A stretch of 33,140 nucleotides of DNA, from NCBI GenBank assembly GCA_945833835.1, contig CAMAFR010000029.1, forward strand, positions 1 to 33,140, written 5' to 3'. This document shows, in pieces, positions 16,190-25,263 of the stretch. Position numbers and translations under genes: made by a program. This stretch comes from an uncultured Bacteroides sp. GTDB lineage: Bacteria; Bacteroidota; Bacteroidia; Bacteroidales; Bacteroidaceae. Under the pieces are notes generated by a model. It had not been told where the DNA came from, did no database searches, and saw only the letters and a program-made list of their open reading frames with translations. How positions within the stretch are numbered: the first letter of the stretch is position 1; each line of letters opens with the position of its first letter.

Positions 16190-18091
16190 TCATGCGTTCA
16201 GCATAATCCGGCTGTCTTCCCTGCGGATGAGCTCTTGCTCCAGCAGGAAGGCAAGTACCTGTCTGAACCGGTCGGAGGGGGCGTCAATGCGGCGCCTCAG
16301 CTCATCGGGAAACAGGGGACCCGATGCCAGTTGCCGGCGTATCTCGGTGGCGATGTCATCAAATTCGCTTTGCCGCAGGCCCGATGAATGCCGTTGCAGG
16401 CACACGTCGCACACGCCGCAGTTGTGACTGTGTTGCTCTCCGAAGTAGTGCAGCAGCATACGGCTACGGCATTTGTCTTCGGAGTCGGCATAGGCAATCA
16501 TGGCCTGGATGCGTGCCGTAAAGTTTTCCTTGCGGTCTTCGTAGACATCTTTGCTGAGGAGGATGCGGCGGGCCTCCTGCCGTTCGCGTGTATATATAAT
16601 GTAGGGCGTCTTCTTCCCCGGGATATAGTGGACGATGTGCCGGCGGGTCAGCAGCAACAGGGTGTCGTAGACTTGTTGGCGGGTAAGGCCGGTACGCAGG
16701 GCCAGCGTCTCCTCGTTGATATAGGCATAATCGGAAAACAGTCCCGTATAGGAACGGAGGATGCATTGCAGCAACTTTTCCGTATCCTCACTGTTTTCAT
16801 GGATACGGTACAGCTCGTCTTTGCGCAGCGTGAACATCAGGCGCGAAGCGTTGTCCTGTTCGTTGGTGTATTCCAGATATCCGGCGCGGGTCAGGATTTT
16901 CAAGGCACTGTCGGCCTGCACGGGAAAGTGCTTGAAATTGTGGCAGAACTCGTCCAGGTTGAACGCGAACGTGCAGCCGCGTCCGTCCCCCATGGCCATC
17001 TGGTAGTAATACTGGATGTCTTCATAGACTTTGCGGATATAGTCCTTGTCCGGAAAGGTGTCGGCAATCCGTTTGGTCAGCAGTGTCTTGTCGCTACGGG
17101 CATAGAGCAATACGGCGTAGGCCTTGTTGCCGTCGCGTCCCGCACGTCCGGCTTCCTGAAAATAGGCTTCGGGCGAATCGGGCAGATCCAGGTGTACGAC
17201 CAGGCGTACATCGGGCTTGTCAATGCCCATCCCGAAGGCGTTGGTCGCCACCATAACCCGTATTTTCCCGTCAATCCAGGCTTTCTGGCGTTCGTCCTTC
17301 ACGGCGTTGGTCAGTCCGGCGTGGTAAAAGGTGGCACTGATGCCGGATGCCTCCAGCAGTTGGGCCGTTTCTTTGGTCCGCTTCCGGTTGCGGGTGTACA
17401 CCACCGCTGCCCCTTCCGTCCGGTTCAGGATGTGCAGCAGTTCGTCTGTCTTGCTTTCTGTCCGCCTGACAATGTAGGCCAGGTTCTGTCGTTCGAAGCT
17501 CATCCGGAAGACATTCTCCGTCTGAAATCCCAGCCGTTGCTGGATGTCCTTCACGACTTGCGGCGTGGCGGTGGCAGTCAAGGCAAGTACCGGTACGCCG
17601 GGCAACAACTCCCTGACCTGCGCAATCGTGAGGTAGGCCGGGCGGAAATCATAGCCCCACTGCGAGATGCAGTGCGACTCGTCTACCGTAATCAGGTTGA
17701 CGTGCATGCTGCGCAGCTTGATGCGGAAGATGTCCGTGTCCAGACGTTCGGGTGAGATGTAGAGGAACTTGTAGTCGCCGAAGATACAGTTTTCAAGGGC
17801 GACGACAATTTCTTCGCGCGTCATGCCCGAGTAGACGGCAGCTGCCTTGATGCCCCGTCCGCGCAGGTTGTTCACCTGGTCTTTCATCAAGGCTATCAGT
17901 GGCGTGATGACCAGGCATAATCCAGGCTTGGAGAGGGCAGGCACCTGGAAGGTGATGGACTTGCCCCCTCCGGTAGGCATCAGTCCCAGGGTGTCATGCC
18001 CTTCTCCCACACTGCGGATGATGTCTTCCTGAATGCCCCTGAAGTGGTCATATCCCCAGTATTGTTTCAATATGCTGCGATAGTCCGTCAC
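16190..18091 (-). CDS. recQ: ATP-dependent DNA helicase RecQ
   Basis: A 3'-5' superfamily 2 DNA helicase of recombination and fork repair. It has 633 residues: Walker A PTGGGKS (39-45), DESH box (137-140) followed by CISQWGYDFRPAY, LALTATAT, the helicase C lobe with ATNAFGMGIDKPDVR and QEAGRAGRDG, and a RecQ zinc site (C541, C558, C561, C564). A winged-helix-like region follows or surrounds; no HRDC domain is visible. The start is a GTG at 18091 preceded by GGGAGG 5 nt upstream, 22 bp after the recJ stop; no ATG in frame fits better. The two genes form a repair operon. Confidence 0.94.
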   Translation of the reverse strand: MTDYRSILKQYWGYDHFRGIQEDIIRSVGEGHDTLGLMPTGGGKSITFQVPALSKPGLCLVITPLIALMKDQVNNLRGRGIKAAAVYSGMTREEIVVALENCIFGDYKFLYISPERLDTDIFRIKLRSMHVNLITVDESHCISQWGYDFRPAYLTIAQVRELLPGVPVLALTATATPQVVKDIQQRLGFQTENVFRMSFERQNLAYIVRRTESKTDELLHILNRTEGAAVVYTRNRKRTKETAQLLEASGISATFYHAGLTNAVKDERQKAWIDGKIRVMVATNAFGMGIDKPDVRLVVHLDLPDSPEAYFQEAGRAGRDGNKAYAVLLYARSDKTLLTKRIADTFPDKDYIRKVYEDIQYYYQMAMGDGRGCTFAFNLDEFCHNFKHFPVQADSALKILTRAGYLEYTNEQDNASRLMFTLRKDELYRIHENSEDTEKLLQCILRSYTGLFSDYAYINEETLALRTGLTRQQVYDTLLLLTRRHIVHYIPGKKTPYIIYTRERQEARRILLSKDVYEDRKENFTARIQAMIAYADSEDKCRSRMLLHYFGEQHSHNCGVCDVCLQRHSSGLRQSEFDDIATEIRRQLASGPLFPDELRRRIDAPSDRFRQVLAFLLEQELIRREDSRIMLNA

Positions 18092-18113
18092 TGCCTCCCG
18101 GTTTTGGCCGCCT

Positions 18114-19835
18114 TCACATCCGGCTGGGTTTGATGTCTTCTATCTGCAACTGTATCTCGCCCCGTTTGTGGGTGTTCTCCTCGATGGTATAGCAGATGTT
18201 GAACGACTGTTTGGTCTTGATGTAGCGGGCTTGCGAGCTCTGTCCGAACGCGATGCCGTTCATCACGTTGTTCGACTTGTTGTCCACCAGTTCCAGCTTG
18301 ATGTGTTCTTGGTCACGCCCCACTACCTTGCTGGTGCCGTAGTCGTAGACATTGAGTGTGCAGAACACCGGCTTGTGGTTGTCCGGACCGAAGGGGTTGA
18401 ACTTCTTCAGGTCGAAGAAGAACTTCGGGGTGATGTCTCTGAAGTCCAGTTGGGCGTCGATGTCGATGGTGGCACTGGTCTGTTCCGGCAGGATGTGCTC
18501 GGTGACGTACTGTTCAAACCGGCGTGTGAATGCGGGTACGTTTTCTATCCGCATCGAGAGTCCGGCAGCGTAGGTGTGTCCGCCGAAGTTCTCCAGCAGG
18601 TCACGGCAGTGCTCGATGGCCTTGTACACGTCAAATCCCGATACCGAACGTGCCGAGCCGGTGGCCAGGTTGTCCGTACGGGTCAGCACCACGGCAGGGC
18701 GGTAATAGATTTCCGTCAGTCGGGAGGCAACGATGCCGATGACCCCTTTGTGCCAGGCCTCGTTGTAGATGACGATGGAACGCCGTTCCGACAGATGGTC
18801 CAGCCGGTCCACAATGGTGTTGGCCTCTTCCGTCATGTTCTTGTCCAGGTCCTTGCGGGTCTCGTTGTAGCAGTTGATGCGGTTGCTTTTGGCCAGTGCC
18901 GACTGGAAGTCTTTCTCGATGAGGAGGTCAACGGCCTCTTTCCCGTTCTGGATACGTCCGGACGCATTGATGCGCGGCCCGATTTTGAACACAATGTCAC
19001 TCATGGTCATCTCACGGTCGGTCAGTCCGCAGACATCAATGATGGCTTTCAGCCCGATGCTGGGGTTCGAGTTCAGCTGCCGCAGTCCGTGATAGGCCAG
19101 AATGCGGTTTTCGCCCATCACCGGTACGATGTCCGACGCGATGCTCACGGCAACGAGGTCGAGCAGCGGGGTCAGCTGGTGGAACTCGATACCGTTGTTC
19201 ATGGCAAATGCCTGCATGAACTTGAACCCCACGCCACAGCCGGACAGGTGTTCGTAGGGATAGGTAGAGTCGGCCCTTTTCGGGTTCAGGATAGCAATGG
19301 CCGGGGGCAGCACCTCATCGGGGACATGGTGATCACAGATGATGAAATCGATGCCTTTTTCTTGGGCGTAGGCGATTTCCTCCACCGCCTTGATGCCGCA
19401 GTCGAGCACAATGACCAGGGTCACACCGGTGGCGCAGGCGTAATCCACTCCCTTCTTCGACACGCCGTATCCCTCGTTGTACCGGTCGGGGATGTAGTAG
19501 TCGATGTTCGAATAGAACTGCTGAAGGAATTTGTAAACCAATGCGACGGCTGTCGTCCCGTCCACATCATAGTCTCCATAAATCAAGATACGTTCTTTCC
19601 GTCCCATCGCCTGGTTGAGCCGTTCCACCGCCGCTTCCATGTCTTTCATGAGGAACGGGTTGTGGAGTTCGTTCAGCTGGGGACGGAAAAAATGCTTGGC
19701 TTCGTCGGCCGTCTGTATGCCTCTTTCCTGCAGCAGGCGGCAGAGGATAGGGTTGATGCCTATCTCTTTCGACAGTGACTTAGCTGCTTCTCGCTGTTCT
19801 TGTGTAGGAGGTTGATAGTTCCATTTGTAATTCAT
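18114..19835 (-). CDS. recJ: Single-stranded-DNA-specific exonuclease RecJ
   Basis: A 5'-3' single-strand exonuclease of the DHH family, acting in RecFOR recombination and mismatch or base excision repair. Motif I is GDYDVDG (87-93), the DHH motif is at 168-170, and the DHHA1 substrate domain carries GVIGIVASRL and the GGH motif FGGHTYAAGLS. The C-terminal OB-like domain (about 460-570) is present. The 573 residues are full length. It is the first gene of a recJ-recQ pair, which resembles the RecQ-RecJ resection team known in other bacteria. A one-mismatch -7 box (TAACTTTA, 19960-19953) is a possible promoter. Confidence 0.95.
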   Translation of the reverse strand: MNYKWNYQPPTQEQREAAKSLSKEIGINPILCRLLQERGIQTADEAKHFFRPQLNELHNPFLMKDMEAAVERLNQAMGRKERILIYGDYDVDGTTAVALVYKFLQQFYSNIDYYIPDRYNEGYGVSKKGVDYACATGVTLVIVLDCGIKAVEEIAYAQEKGIDFIICDHHVPDEVLPPAIAILNPKRADSTYPYEHLSGCGVGFKFMQAFAMNNGIEFHQLTPLLDLVAVSIASDIVPVMGENRILAYHGLRQLNSNPSIGLKAIIDVCGLTDREMTMSDIVFKIGPRINASGRIQNGKEAVDLLIEKDFQSALAKSNRINCYNETRKDLDKNMTEEANTIVDRLDHLSERRSIVIYNEAWHKGVIGIVASRLTEIYYRPAVVLTRTDNLATGSARSVSGFDVYKAIEHCRDLLENFGGHTYAAGLSMRIENVPAFTRRFEQYVTEHILPEQTSATIDIDAQLDFRDITPKFFFDLKKFNPFGPDNHKPVFCTLNVYDYGTSKVVGRDQEHIKLELVDNKSNNVMNGIAFGQSSQARYIKTKQSFNICYTIEENTHKRGEIQLQIEDIKPSRM

Positions 19836-19972
19836 TTATATCTGTTTTTTCTTTCTTGTCATAACTCAGGGGGCTGTCTGTCCATAGGAGGGCAGCCTGC
19901 ACCGACGGCCGTGCCAAAGGTCCGTATGCCGTATGTCGGTCCATTCAATCCGTAAAGTTAGAGAAAAAGAAA

Positions 19973-20020
19973 GAAAAAAACGCCAAATCCACATATATTT
20001 TGTGGATTTGGCGTTTTTTT
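19973..20020. terminator. Bidirectional intrinsic terminator after the C1 peptidase gene
   Basis: Perfect 13-bp stem CGCCAAATCCACA (19981-19993) / TGTGGATTTGGCG (20001-20013), 7-nt loop, with A8 before and T7 after. On the minus strand it ends the C1 peptidase transcript, 16 bp past the stop, and isolates recJ. Confidence 0.9.
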
Positions 20021-20036
20021 AGGAGAACAGCTTGGC

Positions 20037-21245
20037 TTAGATGCCCAGCTTCTTGGCGATGGTTGCCGGCAGGGCCTTCTTGTTGACCAGAATGTTGATG
20101 GTCTTGTAGCGGGCGAAGGCTTTGGAGGCATACCAGATGCCATCGTATTTGCCGGCCTTGCCCCAGGAGTTTTTCACCATATAATATTCGTTGCCTTCCT
20201 GATCTTTGGCGATGCCGTAAATCAGCATACCGTGGTCGTCAGTGGTTTCCCAGTTGTCATAGGCTTCCTGGCGTTCTTCCTGCGTACACCATTTCTGCGG
20301 TTGGGGCTTGGTGTTGAGCTTCTTCTCTTCGGGCTTCATCTTCAGCCAGTGGGCCATGTCCGAACCGCTCAGCTCCTGCACCTTCTCATCGTCCGGCAGT
20401 ACTGCGATACCGTCGCGGGTGAACCCTTGCTCGCTCACGTCAGATCCCCAGGCAATGGTGTAGCCCTTGTTGATGGCGTTGTCAAACACTTCCATCAGCT
20501 CGTCTATCGGCAGGTTGTAGGATTTGGCCCAGCGCCAGTTGTCCTGGATTTCTATCACGAACGGTTCGTAGAACGGGTGATGCGTGAAAGAAGTCAGCGA
20601 GATATAGTCGTCCGGATTCAGACCCGTAGAGGCGTAGAACGACTGCGGCGTGTATTCCTTGCCTTTGTAGGTGAACTTTTCGGGACATTTGCCCAGATAG
20701 ATGTCGTGGATGGCCTCGATGGCTTTCTTCCACAGCGGCTGGCGGTCCTTGTCGGTCTGCAGTTTGCGCAGTTTGCCCTTGGCTATGGCGGCAACGACGG
20801 CATCCGAGACGGCGGTCAGCTCGGTGTGGTTGCTCAAGGTGTCACCGTACATGACGCCCGGCTGCATCTCAGCTTCCGGCACTAAGCCGAACGTCTTCAT
20901 GCCATACATCACGTCGTAGAACGAACCTCCTTGTGAGAAGGATACGTCACCGTGTGTGCGTACAGCCGCGTCGGCACGGTCCAGATAAGTCTGGTGAACG
21001 ATATACATTTCCGAGAAATCGTATTCGCCTTTGCCCATACGCAGCAGTTCGGCTTCGAGGAACGCCATGCTGGAGTAGCACCAGCAAGTGCCGGCACGGT
21101 TCTGGTTCTTGATGGAGGTAATCGGGTTTTCCTTTACGGTGGTAAAGACGAAGCCTTCTTCTTCCTTCTGTCCTTCTTGGGTGGTTTGGGCGGTGGCATG
21201 GCAGAAGCACAATCCTGCTGCCATCAGTGCAATCATTTTTTTCAT
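20037..21245 (-). CDS. Exported bleomycin-hydrolase-like C1 aminopeptidase
   Basis: A papain-fold cysteine peptidase of the PepC/bleomycin hydrolase group, 402 residues. The catalytic set is Q48 and C54 in NQNRAGTCWCYSS, H338 in TDDHGMLIYG and N359 in VKNSWGKAG. The sequence between them (DVMYGMKTFGLVPEAEM, DDYISLTSFTHHPFY) is typical of the group. Unlike cytosolic PepC it has a signal peptide (1-20, ending HATAQ), so it should act in the periplasm, trimming peptides taken up as food. It lies 68 bp after pepP with no promoter box seen between, so the two peptidases are probably cotranscribed. Confidence 0.92.
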   Translation of the reverse strand: MKKMIALMAAGLCFCHATAQTTQEGQKEEEGFVFTTVKENPITSIKNQNRAGTCWCYSSMAFLEAELLRMGKGEYDFSEMYIVHQTYLDRADAAVRTHGDVSFSQGGSFYDVMYGMKTFGLVPEAEMQPGVMYGDTLSNHTELTAVSDAVVAAIAKGKLRKLQTDKDRQPLWKKAIEAIHDIYLGKCPEKFTYKGKEYTPQSFYASTGLNPDDYISLTSFTHHPFYEPFVIEIQDNWRWAKSYNLPIDELMEVFDNAINKGYTIAWGSDVSEQGFTRDGIAVLPDDEKVQELSGSDMAHWLKMKPEEKKLNTKPQPQKWCTQEERQEAYDNWETTDDHGMLIYGIAKDQEGNEYYMVKNSWGKAGKYDGIWYASKAFARYKTINILVNKKALPATIAKKLGI

Positions 21246-21313
21246 GATAAAATCAGGTTATGTGGTTAGTGTTTGATGCGTTGTCATTAGGGGCTGTCCC
21301 GTTCTCTGTCCGG

Positions 21314-22705
21314 TCAGCTGTTCATGAACTCCTCTACTTCCGCTATCGTGATGGGGATGTGTTTCTCTCCCGTGAAGCGTGAGCCGTCGGCGGTAATCAG
21401 GATGTCGTCTTCCAGGCGGATGCCGCCGAAGTCCTTGAACTGCTCGATGGCATCGAACCGGAGGAAATCGTCGTGCACATGCTCGGCCCTCCATTTGTCT
21501 ATCAGGGCCGGAATGAAGTAGCAGCCCGGCTCGTCAGTGATGACGAAGCCTGCTTCCAGGCGGCGGCCCATGCGCAGCGAGGCCAGCCCGAACTGGTCGG
21601 AGGGGCGCACCTCCTCGTCATAGCCCACATAGATTTGCCCCAAGTCTTCCATGTCGTGTACGTCCAGTCCCATCATGTGTCCCAGCCCGTGGGGGAGGAA
21701 CAGTGCATGGGCTCCGGCGGCTACGGCATCTTCTACCTGGCCTTTCATCAGTCCCAGGTCTTTCAGCCCTTGCGCCAGCACCTTGCAGACTTCCAGATGT
21801 ACGGATTTGTAGGTGATGCCCGGCCGTGCCAGCTCCAATGCCTTGTCATGGCAGGCCAGCACGATGCTGTACACGTCACGCTGACGGTCGCTGAAGCGTC
21901 CGCCCACCGGCACGGTGCGGGTATGGTCCGAGCAGTAGTTGGTCACGCTTTCTGCACCGGCATCGGTCAGCATCAGCCGTCCGGCCTGCAGCAGGTGGCT
22001 ATGGTCATGGTTGTGCAGGGTCTGTCCGTTTTGTGTCAGGATGGTGGCAAACGATACCATGCTGCCGTAAGAGGAGGCGATGCCGTCCAGCACACCGGCG
22101 ATGTATCCTTCGGACACTCCCGGCCTGCACAGGCGCATGGCGGTGGTGTGCATCTCGTAGCCGATGTTGCAGGCCTTGTCTATCTCGGCAATTTCGCAAG
22201 GCTCCTTTTTGGCGCGGAGGCTGACCACTGCCTTGATGAGGTCTACCGACGCATGCTGTCTCACCATCGAGGCGCGCAGGCCGGTCAGGTCTTCCAGCAG
22301 GAGCATGTTGTCATACCGGTAGGGAGGCAGGAAGTGTATTTTCCGCCGTTGCGACAAGGCCTTGCCGATCATTTCTTTCAGTTGGCCGAAAGGGCGGCTG
22401 TTCGCTACACCTACTTCTGCGGCCAGTTCCTTGACCGACGGCTGCGGACCCATCCAGATGATGTCGTCCATGGTCACATCGTCACCGAAGAAATAGTCCT
22501 CCTGGGTGTCGGCATCGAGCAGACCGGCATATCCGGGGTGCGAATGTCCGAAGAAATAAAGGAACGTACTGTCCTGACGGTATTTGTAGGTATTGTCAGG
22601 ATAATTGGCCGGCGCTTCGTTGTTGCCCAGCAGCAGGATGAGCCCGCTGCCCACTTTTTTCCGCAAGGCATCGCGTCGTTTCTGGTATGTTGACATTTCA
22701 AACAT
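21314..22705 (-). CDS. pepP: Xaa-Pro aminopeptidase (M24B, PepP-like)
   Basis: Dimetal aminopeptidase that removes an N-terminal residue before proline. From the ATG at 22705 it has 463 residues; an in-frame TTG at 22747 lies inside the -7 box and cannot be the start, and a second ATG at 22696 is possible. The N-terminal domain (AMP_N: YQKRRDALRKKVG, FLYFFGHSHPGYAGLLD) precedes a pita-bread catalytic domain with ligands in LTDAGAE, YCSDHTRT, LPHGLGHMMGLDVHDM, ITDEPG and RLEDDILIT. No signal peptide; cytosolic. First gene of a peptidase pair with the C1 peptidase. Confidence 0.93.
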   Translation of the reverse strand: MFEMSTYQKRRDALRKKVGSGLILLLGNNEAPANYPDNTYKYRQDSTFLYFFGHSHPGYAGLLDADTQEDYFFGDDVTMDDIIWMGPQPSVKELAAEVGVANSRPFGQLKEMIGKALSQRRKIHFLPPYRYDNMLLLEDLTGLRASMVRQHASVDLIKAVVSLRAKKEPCEIAEIDKACNIGYEMHTTAMRLCRPGVSEGYIAGVLDGIASSYGSMVSFATILTQNGQTLHNHDHSHLLQAGRLMLTDAGAESVTNYCSDHTRTVPVGGRFSDRQRDVYSIVLACHDKALELARPGITYKSVHLEVCKVLAQGLKDLGLMKGQVEDAVAAGAHALFLPHGLGHMMGLDVHDMEDLGQIYVGYDEEVRPSDQFGLASLRMGRRLEAGFVITDEPGCYFIPALIDKWRAEHVHDDFLRFDAIEQFKDFGGIRLEDDILITADGSRFTGEKHIPITIAEVEEFMNS

Positions 22706-22744
22706 GGCGGTAATATTTAGAGGTACATAACACATTTTGTGCAG

Positions 22745-22752
22745 CAAATGTA
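22745..22752 (-). promoter_or_regulatory. -7 box for the pepP unit
   Basis: Minus-strand TACATTTG fits TAnnTTTG. The predicted start near 22738 rules out the upstream TTG as start codon and favours the ATG at 22705. Confidence 0.55.
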
Positions 22753-22772
22753 AGAATTTAAATTGAGATTCG

Positions 22773-22818
22773 TTGGCGTTACCGTATTTAATTGTATTTT
22801 TGCATCAACAGAAAGGAG
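22773..22818 (+). promoter_or_regulatory. Promoter and ribosome binding site of the patatin gene
   Basis: TTG at 22773-22775 and TATTTTTG at 22795-22802 with a 19-bp spacer match the Bacteroidetes -33/-7 consensus well. AAAGGAG at 22812-22818 lies 9 bp before the ATG at 22828, an unusually clear Shine-Dalgarno for this group, and decides the start. Confidence 0.65.
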
Positions 22819-22827
22819 ACTTTGACG

Positions 22828-23685
22828 ATGGAACTGGACTTACGCAATACGGGCCTCGTGTTGGAAGGAGGCGGAATGAGAGGAGTTTTCACCTGCGGCG
22901 TGCTGGATTATCTGATGGATCACGGTATTGAGTTCCCGTATGGCATCGGTGTCTCGGCAGGTGCCTGTAACGGACTTTCGTATGTCTCCCGCCAGCGGGG
23001 ACGTGCCAAATACAGCAATATCGACATGCTGGCCAAGTATCATTATATCGGTCTGAAATACTTGTGGTACCAGCACAGCATCCTCGACCAGAAGTTGCTC
23101 TACGAGCTGTTCCCGGAAAAGATTGTCCCATACGATTACGAGACCTGCTTCAAGAATCCTATTCGTTTCGAGATGGTCACGACCAACTGCCTGACCGGGC
23201 GTGCCTGTTACTTGGAGGAGCATACGGACAAGAACCGGCTGCTGACCATTGCCAAAGCGTCGAGCAGCCTGCCATACGTCTGTCCCATCACGTTTGTAGA
23301 CGGACTGCCCATGCTCGACGGAGGCCTGGTCGACTCGATTCCCGTGCTGCGGGCCGTGGAGCAGGGATATTCCCGGAATGTGGTGGTACTGACCCGCAAC
23401 AAGGGCTACCGTAAATCAGAAAAAGACATTCGGGTGCCTCGTTTCATCTATACCCGTTATCCCCGTCTGCGGGTGGTGCTCAGCAACCGTTGCCGCGTGT
23501 ACAACCAACAGCTGGAGCTGGTGGAGCGCATGGAGGAAGAGGGAAGCATCGTCGTGATTCGTCCGCAGGAACGGGTGACAGTGAACCGTATTGAGAAGGA
23601 CGTGAAGAAACTCACCGCGCTTTATAACGAAGGCTATGCCTGTGCGGGAGAGGTGTTGGGAGCCATCCGTTGGGTAACTCCCTGA
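22828..23685 (+). CDS. Patatin-like phospholipase
   Basis: A 285-residue Ser-Asp dyad acyl hydrolase. Its oxyanion glycine motif is GGGMRG (14-19), nucleophile S43 lies in GVSAG (41-45) and catalytic D164 in DGG (164-166). Members hydrolyse phospholipids or other acyl esters; the closest bacterial relatives are YjjU-like cytosolic proteins. No signal peptide. The C-terminal ~90 residues (YTRYPRLRVVLSNR, IVVIRPQERV) match that subgroup. It starts at the ATG at 22828; an upstream in-frame TTG falls in the promoter. Convergent with the MgtC-like gene, ends 9 bp apart. Confidence 0.92.
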   Translation: MELDLRNTGLVLEGGGMRGVFTCGVLDYLMDHGIEFPYGIGVSAGACNGLSYVSRQRGRAKYSNIDMLAKYHYIGLKYLWYQHSILDQKLLYELFPEKIVPYDYETCFKNPIRFEMVTTNCLTGRACYLEEHTDKNRLLTIAKASSSLPYVCPITFVDGLPMLDGGLVDSIPVLRAVEQGYSRNVVVLTRNKGYRKSEKDIRVPRFIYTRYPRLRVVLSNRCRVYNQQLELVERMEEEGSIVVIRPQERVTVNRIEKDVKKLTALYNEGYACAGEVLGAIRWVTP

Positions 23686-23694
23686 AGCAGAATG

Positions 23695-24345
23695 CTATTC
23701 GAAGCACGAGACGGTGATGTCGTCAAATCCTTCGAGATAGTCGAACAACCGGTCGTGGGCAAAGCCTCTCTTCACTTTGATTTCCATATTGACACCGAAC
23801 CTTTTTCCTTCCGGACCCCGGTGGTCCTTCAGTTCATACGAGTGGATGTCGATGCTCGCTTGTTTCAGCCGGTCGATGGCTTGCTGGGCCTGTCGCATCG
23901 AGGTGGCACTGAACGATACCAGGATAGTGGTGGTCCCGATGCGGGGAATCATGGCGTTCAGCACTTCCAGGCCGGTCAGCACCAACAGGGTGGTGGCCAT
24001 GGCGGCCAGATACATGCCCGTGCCGCAAGCCAGTCCGATGGCTGCCGTCACCCAGAGCCCGGCGGCGGTCGTCAGTCCTCTGACCACGTTCTTCTGGAAG
24101 ATGATGGTGCCGGCACCGATGAATCCGATGCCCGATACCACTTGAGCGGCCACGCGCGAAGAGTCTTTCAGGTCCACTCCGAAGCCGAACTGTGAGACGA
24201 CACAGAAAAGGCAGCTGCCCAAAGCCACGAGAAAATGGGTGCGGAAACCGGCATCTTTAGCCCGGTATTCCCGCTCCAGTCCGATGGCACCGCCCAACAG
24301 TAGGGCTACGAGCAACCGGATGGTAATGTCAATCATTGTATTCAT
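23695..24345 (-). CDS. MgtC/SapB family membrane protein
   Basis: A 216-residue inner membrane protein. Residues 1 to about 140 hold four or five hydrophobic segments with the family signature GGAIGLEREYRAKDAGFRTHFLVALGS (split here: GGAIGLEREY and AGFRTHFLVALG) and SGIGFIGAGTIIFQ. The cytosolic C-terminal domain (about 145-216) is ACT-like. MgtC proteins help cells cope with low magnesium in some pathogens by acting on ATP synthase or phosphate uptake; in commensals the role is unclear. It lies 23 bp after a HAD phosphatase gene on the same strand, probably one operon. Confidence 0.92.
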   Translation of the reverse strand: MNTMIDITIRLLVALLLGGAIGLEREYRAKDAGFRTHFLVALGSCLFCVVSQFGFGVDLKDSSRVAAQVVSGIGFIGAGTIIFQKNVVRGLTTAAGLWVTAAIGLACGTGMYLAAMATTLLVLTGLEVLNAMIPRIGTTTILVSFSATSMRQAQQAIDRLKQASIDIHSYELKDHRGPEGKRFGVNMEIKVKRGFAHDRLFDYLEGFDDITVSCFE

Positions 24346-24368
24346 ATTTTAGTAGTGGGGTTGATAGG

Positions 24369-25046
24369 TTACTTGTCGGTAGTCGGTTGTGCTTCCGTGC
24401 AGCAGAAATGCAGCAGTTCGGCGGCAGTGTCGGCGATGAAAGCCGGATGTCCGGCTTCCAGTTCGGCGCGTGGCCGGAATCCCCAGCTGACGCCTACGGT
24501 GGTCACGCCGGCATTGGCACCTGTCTGCATGTCCACGTTCGAGTCGCCTACATACACCACCTCTTCCAGCTCTACGTGGGCCAGTCCGATGATTTCCTGT
24601 ATCACCTGCGGGTCGGGCTTGGTGGGTACGCCTTCCCGCTGACCGAACACGGCACAGAAGCGGATGGTGGGGAAGTATTGTCCCATCAGCTTCCGGGTGG
24701 CCTCTTGGTATTTGTTAGAGGCCACGGCCAGCTGCATCCCTTTTGCCTGCAAGGTCTGTAACAGCTCCGTGATGCCGGGATAGGGACGGCTCAGGTCTGC
24801 ATTATGTATATTATAATAAGGTAAGAATGCGGAGCGTATTTTCAGAATGTCGCTTTCACTGCGTGCCGTTTCGGGCAGGGCCCGTTCGAACAGTTTGTTG
24901 ATGCCGTTGCCTACAAAAAAGCGGTAGGCCTCGGTCGGATGCGTCGGGAAACCGTATGTTTCCAGTGCCTGGTTGGTGGCGGCTGCCAGGTCGGCAATCG
25001 TGTCCAGCAGTGTCCCGTCTAAGTCGAATATAATCAGTTTTTTCAT
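24369..25046 (-). CDS. gph: HAD hydrolase, phosphoglycolate phosphatase-like (Gph)
   Basis: A 225-residue haloacid dehalogenase-type phosphatase with motif I DLDGTLLDT (8-16), motif II Ser or Thr region LAVASNKY, motif III lysine in TKPDP and motif IV YVGDSNVDMQTG. A helical cap domain lies between motifs I and II, as in Gph/PGP, which removes 2-phosphoglycolate. Other small phosphate substrates are possible, since this group is promiscuous. The ATG at 25046 is chosen over an in-frame TTG at 25094, which lies upstream of the promoter box TACATTTG (25077-25070). Confidence 0.88.
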   Translation of the reverse strand: MKKLIIFDLDGTLLDTIADLAAATNQALETYGFPTHPTEAYRFFVGNGINKLFERALPETARSESDILKIRSAFLPYYNIHNADLSRPYPGITELLQTLQAKGMQLAVASNKYQEATRKLMGQYFPTIRFCAVFGQREGVPTKPDPQVIQEIIGLAHVELEEVVYVGDSNVDMQTGANAGVTTVGVSWGFRPRAELEAGHPAFIADTAAELLHFCCTEAQPTTDK

Positions 25047-25069
25047 ATAACCGGTGGTTTCTTGGGGTG

Positions 25070-25077
25070 CAAATGTA
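25070..25077 (-). promoter_or_regulatory. -7 box for the gph-mgtC unit
   Basis: Minus-strand TACATTTG fits TAnnTTTG, 24 bp before the ATG at 25046. Confidence 0.5.
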
Positions 25078-25194
25078 CGAAAATCTTTCAGCAATGTCGC
25101 TTTCTCTACTTTCCAGAAAGCATCTAAAAAGATAAAATAGTTATGTTTTTACATAATTTAATAGATACTTTATGACAGATTGTGGTCGAAACAG

Positions 25195-25202
25195 TAATTT
25201 TG
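25195..25202 (+). promoter_or_regulatory. -7 box for the oadGAB operon
   Basis: TAATTTTG fits TAnnTTTG, 61 bp before the oadG ATG. No well-spaced -33. The leader of about 55 nt shows no clear structure. Confidence 0.45.
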
Positions 25203-25263
25203 TGCGTTCTTTGGAAAAATAGGATTTCTTAAGAATAGAGAAACGAACAATAAATATTCAAGT

